Assembly (NCBI GenBank): GCA_021300125.1
Contig: JAJTHX010000329.1
Coordinates: 1 to 5,220, forward strand
From: Betaproteobacteria bacterium
Lineage (GTDB): Bacteria; Pseudomonadota; Gammaproteobacteria; Burkholderiales; SG8-41
DNA length: 5,220 bases
Direction: 5' to 3'
A program made the position numbers and the translations under genes. A model generated the notes under the pieces. That model was not told the origin of the DNA and searched no databases. It was given only the letters and a program-made list of their open reading frames with translations. Each line of letters opens with the position of its first letter. Position 1 is the stretch's first letter. Positions 1 to 5,220 of the stretch are shown here, in pieces.

Positions 1-300
1 GATCCCGCCATGCAGATGCCAGCCCAGCAGTCCGCTGCCCAGCATCAGCAGCGCCGCCACCGCGTAGCGCGGCCAGCGCAGCGCCACGGCAGCGCGCGGC
101 TGCAACCGCTGCGGCAAAGCCGCCACCAGCCAGGGGTCATAAGCCTCGCGCAGGCCGTGATTGTGTTCGCGGTAGGCCGCCAGCCGCGCGGCCTCCTGCG
201 GATGCAGCGCCAGATGGCGCTCGACCTCGGCCGCGCGCGCCGCATCCAGCCGGCCGTCAACATGGGCCTGCAGTTCGGCTTCGGTAACCGGCGCACTCAT
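1..300 (-). CDS. Anti-sigma factor, N-terminal part (cut by window edge)
   Basis: The first 100 codons are present and the 3' end lies beyond the left edge. Seen: translation from the ATG at 300-298 begins MSAPVTEAELQAHVDGRLDA, followed by an alanine/arginine-rich helical stretch (AEVERHLALHPQEAARLAAY, about residues 24-43). A hydrophobic segment at about residues 79-98 (RYAVAALLMLGSGLLGWHLH) looks like a single membrane span. This matches the anti-sigma factors encoded next to ECF sigma factors: a cytoplasmic N-terminal sigma-binding domain, one membrane helix and an extracytoplasmic C-terminal sensor part, which is missing here. The zinc-binding anti-sigma motif H-x3-C-x2-C is not present; the equivalent stretch reads H29-x3-H33-P-Q-E36, so this is probably the zinc-free type. 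The start overlaps the sigma stop (ATGA), and GAAGG lies 7 bases upstream as ribosome binding site. Role inferred: holds the sigma factor at the membrane until a signal releases it. Confidence 0.8.
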   Translation of the reverse strand, partial: MSAPVTEAELQAHVDGRLDAARAAEVERHLALHPQEAARLAAYREHNHGLREAYDPWLVAALPQRLQPRAAVALRWPRYAVAALLMLGSGLLGWHLHGGI

Positions 301-833
301 CTGACCACCTTCAGTCCGGGGGCTGGCGGTTCATCCTGCAGCAGCCGGCGCAGACGCTCGCGGCCCCGAGACAGCCGCGACATCACCGTGCCCACCGGGA
401 TTTCAAGCACCCGCGCCGCCTCTTCATAGCTCAGCTGCTCCATGCCCACCAGCAGCACCACGCTGCGCTGCTCCTCGGGCAGGGCCTGCAGGGCGGCATC
501 AAGATCGCGGATGTCGAGGCGGTCGCCAGCGCGCGCGGCATTAACCTGCAACTGCACAAGCCCTTCGTCCAGGGGCACCGTGCGGTTGGCGGCGGCGCCG
601 CGCACCTGATTGATGAACACGTTATGCATCACGGTAAACAGCCAGGCCCTGAGATCGCTGCCCTCGCGCCACAGCGCCTGCTTGAGCAAGGCCCTCTCCA
701 GGGTATCCTGGACCAGATCGTCAGCGGCTGCGGCATCGCCGGTCAGCGCGCGGGCATAGCGCCGCAGGCGAGGGATGTACTGCATCAGCAGCGTTTCGAA
801 TGGCCCTTCAGGAGGGAGCGAAAACGATGTCAA
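297..833 (-). CDS. ECF-type RNA polymerase sigma factor
   Basis: This sigma-70 family (ECF, group IV) factor would direct RNA polymerase to a small regulon. From the TTG start it has 178 residues, normal for ECF factors, which keep only regions 2 and 4. Region 2 spans about residues 17-80, with DDLVQDTLERAL (2.1/2.2) and LRAWLFTVMHNVFINQVR (2.3/2.4, promoter melting and -10 recognition). Region 4 spans about residues 108-165, with ALPEEQRSVVLL and the helix-turn-helix LSYEEAARVLEIPVGTVMSRLSRGRERLRR (-35 recognition). The frame is open up to an ATG at 905, which would give 202 residues. I prefer the TTG at 833 because GAGGAG lies 9 bases upstream of it, a candidate ECF promoter lies between 905 and 833, and the extra 24 residues look nothing like the family. 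An ATG at 785 would cut into the conserved N-terminal helix. The gene is followed directly by its anti-sigma gene with a 4-base overlap. The family is sure; the exact start is not. Confidence 0.9.
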   Translation of the reverse strand: MTSFSLPPEGPFETLLMQYIPRLRRYARALTGDAAAADDLVQDTLERALLKQALWREGSDLRAWLFTVMHNVFINQVRGAAANRTVPLDEGLVQLQVNAARAGDRLDIRDLDAALQALPEEQRSVVLLVGMEQLSYEEAARVLEIPVGTVMSRLSRGRERLRRLLQDEPPAPGLKVVR

Positions 834-842
834 GGCAACAGA

Positions 843-848
843 CTCCTC
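843..848 (-). promoter_or_regulatory. Ribosome binding site deciding the sigma factor TTG start
   Basis: GAGGAG on the minus strand, 9 bases before the TTG at 833-831. The alternative ATG at 905 has only GAAAGG placed 2 bases before it, which is too close to work well. The site lies directly behind the candidate -10 element, so a transcript from that promoter may carry only part of it; transcripts reading in from mgtE would carry it whole. Confidence 0.45.
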
Positions 849-874
849 AACGCAGGACAGCGCCCGTTTATTCC
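849..874 (-). promoter_or_regulatory. Candidate ECF-type promoter of the sigma/anti-sigma pair
   Basis: On the minus strand GGAAT (874-870) is followed after exactly 17 bases by CGTT (852-849). This resembles the bipartite promoters used by several ECF sigma groups (GGAA-type -35 and CGTT-type -10, spacing 16-17). The position just before the sigma gene suggests autoregulation, which is common for ECF loci. Transcription would start near 841-844, leaving a leader of only about 8-11 bases before the TTG at 833. Recognition by this particular sigma factor is inference. Confidence 0.5.
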
Positions 875-911
875 CGGGGCAAAGCGGGAAACCAGGCGGC
901 AGCATGCCCTT

Positions 912-2426
912 TCATACCAGAAACAGGGTGGCCAGGCCGAGAAAAATGAAAAAACCGCCGCTGTCGGTAATCGCGGTGATCATCACACTGGAGCCGATGG
1001 CCGGATCGCGCCCCAGCTTGTGCATCACCATCGGAATCAGCACACCCATCACCGCGGCCAGCAGCAGGTTCAGTGCCATCGCACTGGTCATCACAACACT
1101 CAGCTGCCAGCTGTGGTAGATCAGGAAGGCGAACAGGCCGACGATGCTGCCCCAGATCAGGCCGTTGAGCACCGACACCCCGATTTCCTTCACAAACAGG
1201 GCTCGGGCGTTGTCCCGTGTGATCTGGCCCAGGGCCAGTGCGCGCACGATCATGGTGATGGTCTGGTTGCCGGAATTGCCGCCGATGCCGGCGATGATCG
1301 GCATCAGTGCCGCCAGCGCCACCAGCTGGGCGATCGAATCCTCGAACACGCCGATCACGCGGGAGGCCACAAAAGCGGTCACCAGGTTCACCGCCAGCCA
1401 GGCCCAGCGGTTGCGCACGCTTTTCCAGACCGAGGCAAACAGGTCCTCGTCCTCGGCCAGGCCGCCGGCGGCGAGGGTTTCAGTGTCCTTCGCCTCGCGG
1501 ATGAAATCGACCACCGCATTGACGGTCATGCGGCCGACCAGCCGGCCCGCATCGTCCACCACCGGCGCCGACACCAGGTCATAGCGCTCGAATGCGCCGG
1601 CAGCCTCATGCGCGTCCTGCTCCGGGCGGAAACTCGTGTACTCGCGGGTCATCACCGCGCCGACCAGGGTTTCGGGGTCGCTCACCAGCAGCCGGTTGAC
1701 CGGCAGCAGGCCCTGCAGTTTTTCGCCACGGTCCACCACGAACAGCTGGTCGGTGTGGTCGGGCAGCTGGTCGAGCCGGCGCAGATAGCGCAGCACCACC
1801 TCCAGGGTCACGTCCTCGCGCACCTCGATCATCTCGAAGTCCATCAGCGCGCCCACCGCATCCTCCGGATAGGACATCGCCGCGCGCAACTGCTCGCGCT
1901 CCTCGGTGGAGAGGGACTTGAAAACGTCCTGGATCACCTCGTCCGGCAGGTCCGGCGCGAGGTCGGCAATCTCGTCGGCATCGAGCTGGCCGGTGGCGGC
2001 CACCAGCTCGTCCTCGTCCATGTGCGCGATCAGGGTCTCGCGCACCGCATCCGAAACTTCGAGCAGGATTTCGCCGTCGCGATCGGCCTTGACCAGGTCC
2101 CATACCTGCAGGCGCTGCTCCAGCGGCAGCGTTTCCAGCACGTTGGCGATGTCGGCGGGATGCAGTCGGTCGAGCAGCTGCTGCAGCTCGTTCAGGTGCT
2201 GGCGGTGGACCAGGCTCTCGACCAGCGGCTGGCGCGCGCCGCTCTCGCGCTGCACCAGGTTTTCCACCAGTTCGTGGCGGTGCAGCAGCTCGACGATGCG
2301 TTCGAGGTGATTGTCGCTGTCGGTGCGTTTTTCGTGCCGCTCTGCCACGCGCGTGCCCGCCGAAATGAAGGATGGTCGGAAGCTGCGGCGACATTCTAGG
2401 TAGAAGGTGCGGTACTGTCCAAACAT
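912..2426 (-). CDS. mgtE: Magnesium transporter MgtE
   Basis: Inner-membrane Mg2+ channel/transporter, working as a homodimer and gated by cytoplasmic Mg2+. With the ATG at 2426 it has 504 residues. Domains in order: MgtE N-terminal helical domain (about 78-180, with LHPADIANVLETLPLEQR and LDADEIADLAPDLP); a CBS pair (about 190-312, with TDQLFVVDRGEKLQGLLP and SAPVVDDAGRLVGRMTV), which binds regulatory Mg2+ in the family; a connecting helix; and the membrane domain (about 340-504, five helices expected). The membrane domain carries the signature GGNSGNQ (382-388) and the pore aspartate D488 in ITDSGGFF, equivalent to the Mg2+-binding Asp of the Thermus protein. All domains look intact. Start: the ATG at 2426 has a textbook GGAGG 7 bases upstream, but residues 1-26 are not typical of the family, and a GTG at 2348 would give the usual N-terminus (478 residues) behind a sigma-70-like promoter. 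There is no M-box-sized leader. The gene is divergent from the TPR gene and precedes the sigma gene on the same strand. Confidence 0.95.
   Translation of the reverse strand: MFGQYRTFYLECRRSFRPSFISAGTRVAERHEKRTDSDNHLERIVELLHRHELVENLVQRESGARQPLVESLVHRQHLNELQQLLDRLHPADIANVLETLPLEQRLQVWDLVKADRDGEILLEVSDAVRETLIAHMDEDELVAATGQLDADEIADLAPDLPDEVIQDVFKSLSTEEREQLRAAMSYPEDAVGALMDFEMIEVREDVTLEVVLRYLRRLDQLPDHTDQLFVVDRGEKLQGLLPVNRLLVSDPETLVGAVMTREYTSFRPEQDAHEAAGAFERYDLVSAPVVDDAGRLVGRMTVNAVVDFIREAKDTETLAAGGLAEDEDLFASVWKSVRNRWAWLAVNLVTAFVASRVIGVFEDSIAQLVALAALMPIIAGIGGNSGNQTITMIVRALALGQITRDNARALFVKEIGVSVLNGLIWGSIVGLFAFLIYHSWQLSVVMTSAMALNLLLAAVMGVLIPMVMHKLGRDPAIGSSVMITAITDSGGFFIFLGLATLFLV
2393..2421 (-). promoter_or_regulatory. 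Candidate sigma-70 promoter reading into mgtE
   Basis: On the minus strand TGGACA (2421-2416) and TAGAAT (2398-2393) are 17 bases apart. Each differs from the consensus hexamer (TTGACA, TATAAT) by one base and the spacing is optimal. Transcription would start near 2386, about 38 bases before the GTG at 2348. If real, the ATG at 2426 lies outside this transcript and mgtE would begin at the GTG. The pattern is seen directly; promoter activity is inferred. Confidence 0.45.
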
Positions 2427-2433
2427 TCACGGT

Positions 2434-2438
2434 CCTCC
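2434..2438 (-). promoter_or_regulatory. Ribosome binding site for the mgtE ATG start
   Basis: GGAGG on the minus strand with a 7-base spacer to the ATG at 2426-2424. It is the main argument for the longer mgtE start and competes with the promoter evidence for the GTG at 2348. No convincing promoter for this longer form is visible in the 60-base gap up to 2486. Confidence 0.5.
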
Positions 2439-2486
2439 GGCGCAGACAGCGCAACGGGAAACGGGTATCTTTCGCCTGCACAATTC

Positions 2487-4949
2487 ATGTCCGCCCTCCT
2501 CAACAACAAGCTGCGCGCCGCGCGTGGCCACCTGCAAAGCGGCGACCCGATGCCGGCCATCGCCGCCTGTGACGCGGTGCTGGCGAAAGCGCCGCGCAAC
2601 CCTGAAGCGCTGGGCCTGCGCGGCATCGCGCGCCTGATGACGGGCGCCGTCATCGAAGCCGCCGCCGATCTGCGCCAGGCCGCTGCTGCAGCGCCCGGCG
2701 ACGGCATGACCCTGGAATACCTCGGCCAGGCCCTGCTGCAGCTGGGCGAGGCTGCGGAAGCGGAACAGGTGCTGCGACGCGCCTCGGCATTGCCGGGCGC
2801 ACCACCCTCGGTCGCGATGCGCCTCGGGCTGTCCCTGCTGCATCAGGGCCGCGCCGCCGATGCACTGGCGCCGCTGCAGTCAGCGGCGGCCGCGGCGCCT
2901 GAGGAACCGGCGTTCAGGCTGGCTCTGGGCCAGACCCAGGCTGCCAGCGGCGATCGCAGCGCCGCCGCCCTCAGTTTTGAAACCGTGTTGCGGCAACAGC
3001 CCGGACACGCCGACGCACTGTTCAACCTCGGCGTACTCGCGCTGGAAGCAGAGGACACCGAAGCGGCCGGGGAGCGCTTCAGCGCGGTGCTCGCACGCCA
3101 CCCCGATCACGCCGATGCCATGGTCAACCTCGCCATCCTCCGGCAGCGTGCAGAGCGTTTCGCCGAGGCCGCGCAACTGCTGGAACGCGCGCTGGTGCTC
3201 GCGCCACGCCATCCCCACGCCCACGCCAACCTGGGCAGCCTGCGCCTGCGCGAAGGTGACAGCGTCAGCGCTCGCCGCCATTTCAGTGCGGCGCTGGCGG
3301 TGCTGCCCGCACTGCCCGCCGCGCTCGAAGGCATGGGCCTGGTGGCACGCGCAGAAGGACTGTACAGGGAAGCCGTTCAGCACCTGCACCGGCTGGTCGA
3401 GGCCGACCCCGACATAGCCAGCGGCTGGAGCGCACTCGCCGACAGCCTGCTGCAGACCGGAGACCTCGCCGGCGCGCAGACCGCGGCTGACCACGCCGCC
3501 ATGCTTGATCCTCAACTGGTGTGGGCCTGGAGCCTGCGCGCCCAACTCTGCCTGTTGCGTGGCGAAGTGGACAAGGCTGTGGCCCTGCTGGAGGCGGGCT
3601 TCAGTGCGACGAACAGCACGCTTCTGCTTGCCATGTTTACCCAGCACAGCCGCCACCTTTGCGATTGGGTGCGCTGGGCTTCGGCCTGGCAGCAACTCAA
3701 ACCACGGATATTGGCCGGGGAAGATGCCGGCACGCCATTTGCCCTGCATTGCGAAGAGCTGAGCGCCGCTGAAATCGGCGCTTACACCCGGCAATGGGCC
3801 GCACGGCGTTTTCAGGCGACGGCGCCCCGGCAGCAGTCTCAGTCATGGGATGGTGAGCGAAAACTGCGTATCGGCTACCTCTCCTCGGATTTCCAGGAAC
3901 ACCCTGCTGCCTACCTGGTCACCGAGATGCTGGAACTGCATGACCGCAGCCGTTTCGAAGTCTTTGCCTACTCCTATGGTCCCCGCGACAGCGGGGACTT
4001 GCGCCAGCGCATCATTGCCGCGGTGGATCATTTTGTCGATATCGCCTGGGACGGCGACGATCAGGCCGCGGCGCGCATCCGCGCGGATACCATCGATATC
4101 CTGGTTGACCTCAAGGGCTACACCGTCGGCGACCGCCTCGGCATCATGGCGCGGCGACCGAGTCCGGTACAGATGACCTGGCTGGGCTATCCCGGCACCA
4201 CCGGCACCGGCTTCATCGATTACCTGATCGCCGATCCGCTGATCATCCCCGAGGGTGAACAAACCCACGGCTGCAGCGAGCAGATCCTGCGGCTGCCGCA
4301 CTGCTACCAGCCGATTGACCGCAGGCGCATCGTTGCCGAGCCCCGCACCCGCAGCGACTACGGCCTGCCGGATCAAGCGGTGGTGATCTGCTGCTTCAAT
4401 CAGACCTTCAAGATCCGTCCCGAGGTGTTCGCGGTGTGGATGCGCGTGCTTCACGCAGTGCCGGAGAGCGTGCTGTGGCTGGTGGATGACAACCGCTGGT
4501 CCACCGCCAACCTGCGCGCGGCCGCCAGGGATGCCGGCATCGGCGAGGAGCGCCTGGTGTTCGCACCCAGACTGCCGCTCGCCGAACATCTGGCGCGTTA
4601 CCGTGTCGCAGACTTCGCGGTCGACACATTTCCCTATACCTCCCACACCACCGCCAGCGATGCGCTGTGGTGCGGCTGCCCGCTGGTCGCCCTGCGTGGT
4701 GAGACCTTCGCATCGCGCGTATCGGCCAGCATCCTCACCGCCGCAGGCCTGCCGGCGCTGATCACCACCGACCTGCCGCAGTATGAATCGCGCATGCTCC
4801 AGCTGGCTACCCATGCCGAGTTGCGCCACGACCTCGGCCGCCGCCTTGAAGCCGCGAAAACCACCGCACCGCTGTTCGACACCACCAGTTTCACCCGGGC
4901 ACTGGAAACCCTCTATCTCGACGCCTTCCGGCAATCCGCAAAACCATAA
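2487..4949 (+). CDS. TPR-repeat O-GlcNAc transferase-like (GT41/SPINDLY family) glycosyltransferase
   Basis: An 820-residue soluble protein without signal peptide or membrane span, probably cytoplasmic. Residues 5-378 form eleven TPR units of exactly 34 residues without insertion, the superhelix that binds acceptor proteins in this family. Residues 379-457 are a linker region. Residues 458-815 form the GT41 catalytic domain, which in the family transfers a sugar (GlcNAc from UDP-GlcNAc in OGT, fucose in SPINDLY) to Ser/Thr. Visible landmarks, compared with human OGT from memory: H472 in YLSSDFQEHP (human H498), DLKGYT (541-546), WLGYPGTTG (565-573), K642 in CCFNQTFKI (human K842), and H720-T721-T722 with D725 in SHTTASDALW (human H920-T922, D925). 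The human intervening domain is absent, as in other bacterial members. No good Shine-Dalgarno precedes the ATG at 2487; the next in-frame ATG (2550) has none either and would cut repeat 1. Divergent from mgtE, convergent with the porin. Donor and acceptors cannot be told from the sequence. Confidence 0.93.
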   Translation: MSALLNNKLRAARGHLQSGDPMPAIAACDAVLAKAPRNPEALGLRGIARLMTGAVIEAAADLRQAAAAAPGDGMTLEYLGQALLQLGEAAEAEQVLRRASALPGAPPSVAMRLGLSLLHQGRAADALAPLQSAAAAAPEEPAFRLALGQTQAASGDRSAAALSFETVLRQQPGHADALFNLGVLALEAEDTEAAGERFSAVLARHPDHADAMVNLAILRQRAERFAEAAQLLERALVLAPRHPHAHANLGSLRLREGDSVSARRHFSAALAVLPALPAALEGMGLVARAEGLYREAVQHLHRLVEADPDIASGWSALADSLLQTGDLAGAQTAADHAAMLDPQLVWAWSLRAQLCLLRGEVDKAVALLEAGFSATNSTLLLAMFTQHSRHLCDWVRWASAWQQLKPRILAGEDAGTPFALHCEELSAAEIGAYTRQWAARRFQATAPRQQSQSWDGERKLRIGYLSSDFQEHPAAYLVTEMLELHDRSRFEVFAYSYGPRDSGDLRQRIIAAVDHFVDIAWDGDDQAAARIRADTIDILVDLKGYTVGDRLGIMARRPSPVQMTWLGYPGTTGTGFIDYLIADPLIIPEGEQTHGCSEQILRLPHCYQPIDRRRIVAEPRTRSDYGLPDQAVVICCFNQTFKIRPEVFAVWMRVLHAVPESVLWLVDDNRWSTANLRAAARDAGIGEERLVFAPRLPLAEHLARYRVADFAVDTFPYTSHTTASDALWCGCPLVALRGETFASRVSASILTAAGLPALITTDLPQYESRMLQLATHAELRHDLGRRLEAAKTTAPLFDTTSFTRALETLYLDAFRQSAKP
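2499..3620 (+). repeat. Eleven tandem 34-residue TPR units (102-base coding period)
   Basis: Protein residues 5-378 divide into eleven consecutive blocks of 34, each with the TPR pattern (for example LFNLGVLALEAEDTEAAGERF at 178 onward and HANLGSLRLREGDSVSARRHF at 246 onward, each followed by a block ending in P). There are no insertions between units. The repeats have diverged at the DNA level, so this is protein-level periodicity and not a recent tandem duplication. Confidence 0.8.
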
Positions 4950-4951
4950 AA

Positions 4952-4977
4952 AAACGGGCACCCGAAGGTGCCCGTTT
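4952..4977 (-). terminator. Strong intrinsic terminator between convergent genes
   Basis: A perfect 11-bp stem: AAACGGGCACC (4952-4962) pairs with GGTGCCCGTTT (4967-4977) around a 4-base loop. Read on the minus strand the loop is TTCG closed by C-G, the very stable UUCG tetraloop, and the stem runs into seven T residues (4954-4948), so it is a textbook terminator for the porin gene, whose stop lies 35 bases upstream. On the plus strand it begins 2 bases after the glycosyltransferase stop but is followed by only TTT, so termination there would be weaker. Confidence 0.9.
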
Positions 4978-5012
4978 CAAATCCGCTGGTGCGGATGATG
5001 TTGCGGTGTGGC

Positions 5013-5220
5013 TTAGAAGCGGTGCGCGATGCTCAGCACGAAGGCGCTGTTCTTGGCGCCAGTGCCGGTACCGGTCATGCCGCCCAGATCGTAGTTCGCC
5101 GAACGGTCGTTCTTCAGGTTGACGTAGCCGATGGTGCCGACGGTCCGCTTCGAGAAGTCGTGCAGGTAGCGGATCTGATACAGCTTGGCGCCCGTCTCGC
5201 CCGCGGCCCGAACCACCGGA
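5013..5220 (-). CDS. Outer-membrane porin, C-terminal end (cut by window edge)
   Basis: Only the last 68 codons or so are in the window; the 5' part lies beyond the right edge. The GTG at 5216 is an internal valine, not a start. Seen: alternating beta-strand patterns typical of porins (KLYQIRYLHDFSKRT, then TVGTIGYVNLKND), a Gly/Thr-rich loop (GGMTGTGTGAKNS), and a final strand AFVLSIAHRF ending in phenylalanine, the C-terminal signature recognised by the BAM assembly machinery. The YxIxYxHxFSKRT and final HxF patterns fit general trimeric porins (Gram-negative porin family, 16-stranded, about 340-400 residues). It would form a diffusion channel for small solutes; selectivity cannot be judged from this fragment. 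It ends at the strong terminator at 4952-4977 and converges with the TPR-glycosyltransferase gene. Confidence 0.85.
   Translation of the reverse strand, partial: PVVRAAGETGAKLYQIRYLHDFSKRTVGTIGYVNLKNDRSANYDLGGMTGTGTGAKNSAFVLSIAHRF

Noticed and set aside
857..880. Possible weak hairpin (GCCC...GGGC) between mgtE and the sigma gene
   Set aside because: Only about 4 paired bases and no T-tract; the same bases are better explained by the GGAAT promoter element.
624..2399. A 591-codon open frame on the plus strand antisense to mgtE and the 5' part of the sigma gene
   Set aside because: The product is extremely rich in His, Gln, Arg and Ala with no domain pattern, as expected opposite a GC-rich gene with strong third-position bias. 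The minus-strand genes have unmistakable family motifs across the same region.
2427..2486. Possible Mg2+ riboswitch (M-box) or operator upstream of mgtE
   Set aside because: The gap is only 60 bases, far shorter than an M-box (over 150 bases), and no conserved stems or palindromic operator are visible.
2880..3794. A 304-codon open frame on the minus strand opposite the TPR region
   Set aside because: Its composition mirrors the alanine/leucine-rich TPR codons on the other strand; no domain, no supporting start signal.
3979..3998. Perfect 8-bp inverted repeat GTCCCCGC-GACA-GCGGGGAC
   Set aside because: It looks like a terminator stem, but it sits inside the glycosyltransferase frame, has no T-tract on either strand and encodes ordinary residues (YGPRDSGD).
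3843..4961. A 372-codon open frame on the minus strand opposite the GT41 catalytic domain
   Set aside because: Low-complexity Gly/Val/Gln/His product with no recognisable motif; it is the antisense shadow of a clearly conserved coding region, and it runs through the terminator hairpin.

Overview
The window is GC-rich Gram-negative chromosomal DNA. The porin C-terminus at the right edge requires an outer membrane. The MgtE protein closely resembles the form found in Gammaproteobacteria such as Pseudomonas, and the sigma and anti-sigma proteins are also of proteobacterial type. A gammaproteobacterium is the best guess, but a betaproteobacterium cannot be excluded from the sequence alone. Nearly all of the DNA is coding, and no RNA genes, mobile elements, CRISPR arrays or long repeats are visible.

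Layout. Positions 1-2426 carry three genes on the minus strand, read right to left: an MgtE-type magnesium transporter (912-2426), an ECF-type RNA polymerase sigma factor (stop at 297, probable TTG start at 833), and the first 100 codons of its anti-sigma factor (300 down to the left edge). The sigma and anti-sigma reading frames overlap by four bases (ATGA), which is typical of a co-translated regulator pair. A candidate ECF-type promoter (GGAAT-N17-CGTT) lies just before the sigma gene, suggesting autoregulation.

A 60-base gap separates mgtE from a divergent plus-strand gene (2487-4949). This gene encodes an 820-residue protein with eleven exact 34-residue TPR units followed by a GT41 (O-GlcNAc transferase/SPINDLY-like) catalytic domain with its key residues intact. 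It converges on the C-terminal end of an outer-membrane porin gene (minus strand, 5013 to beyond the right edge). A strong hairpin terminator at 4952-4977 lies between the two convergent genes. Its T-tract is on the minus strand, so it mainly serves the porin.

Functionally, the sigma and anti-sigma genes form a regulatory unit, probably answering an envelope or stress signal. mgtE lies upstream on the same strand and might contribute read-through transcription. The TPR-glycosyltransferase stands alone, with no visible acceptor or sugar-nucleotide gene nearby. I see no wholly new system. The points most worth a second look are the compact sigma-factor start, the conflicting start signals of mgtE, and the orphan protein glycosyltransferase.
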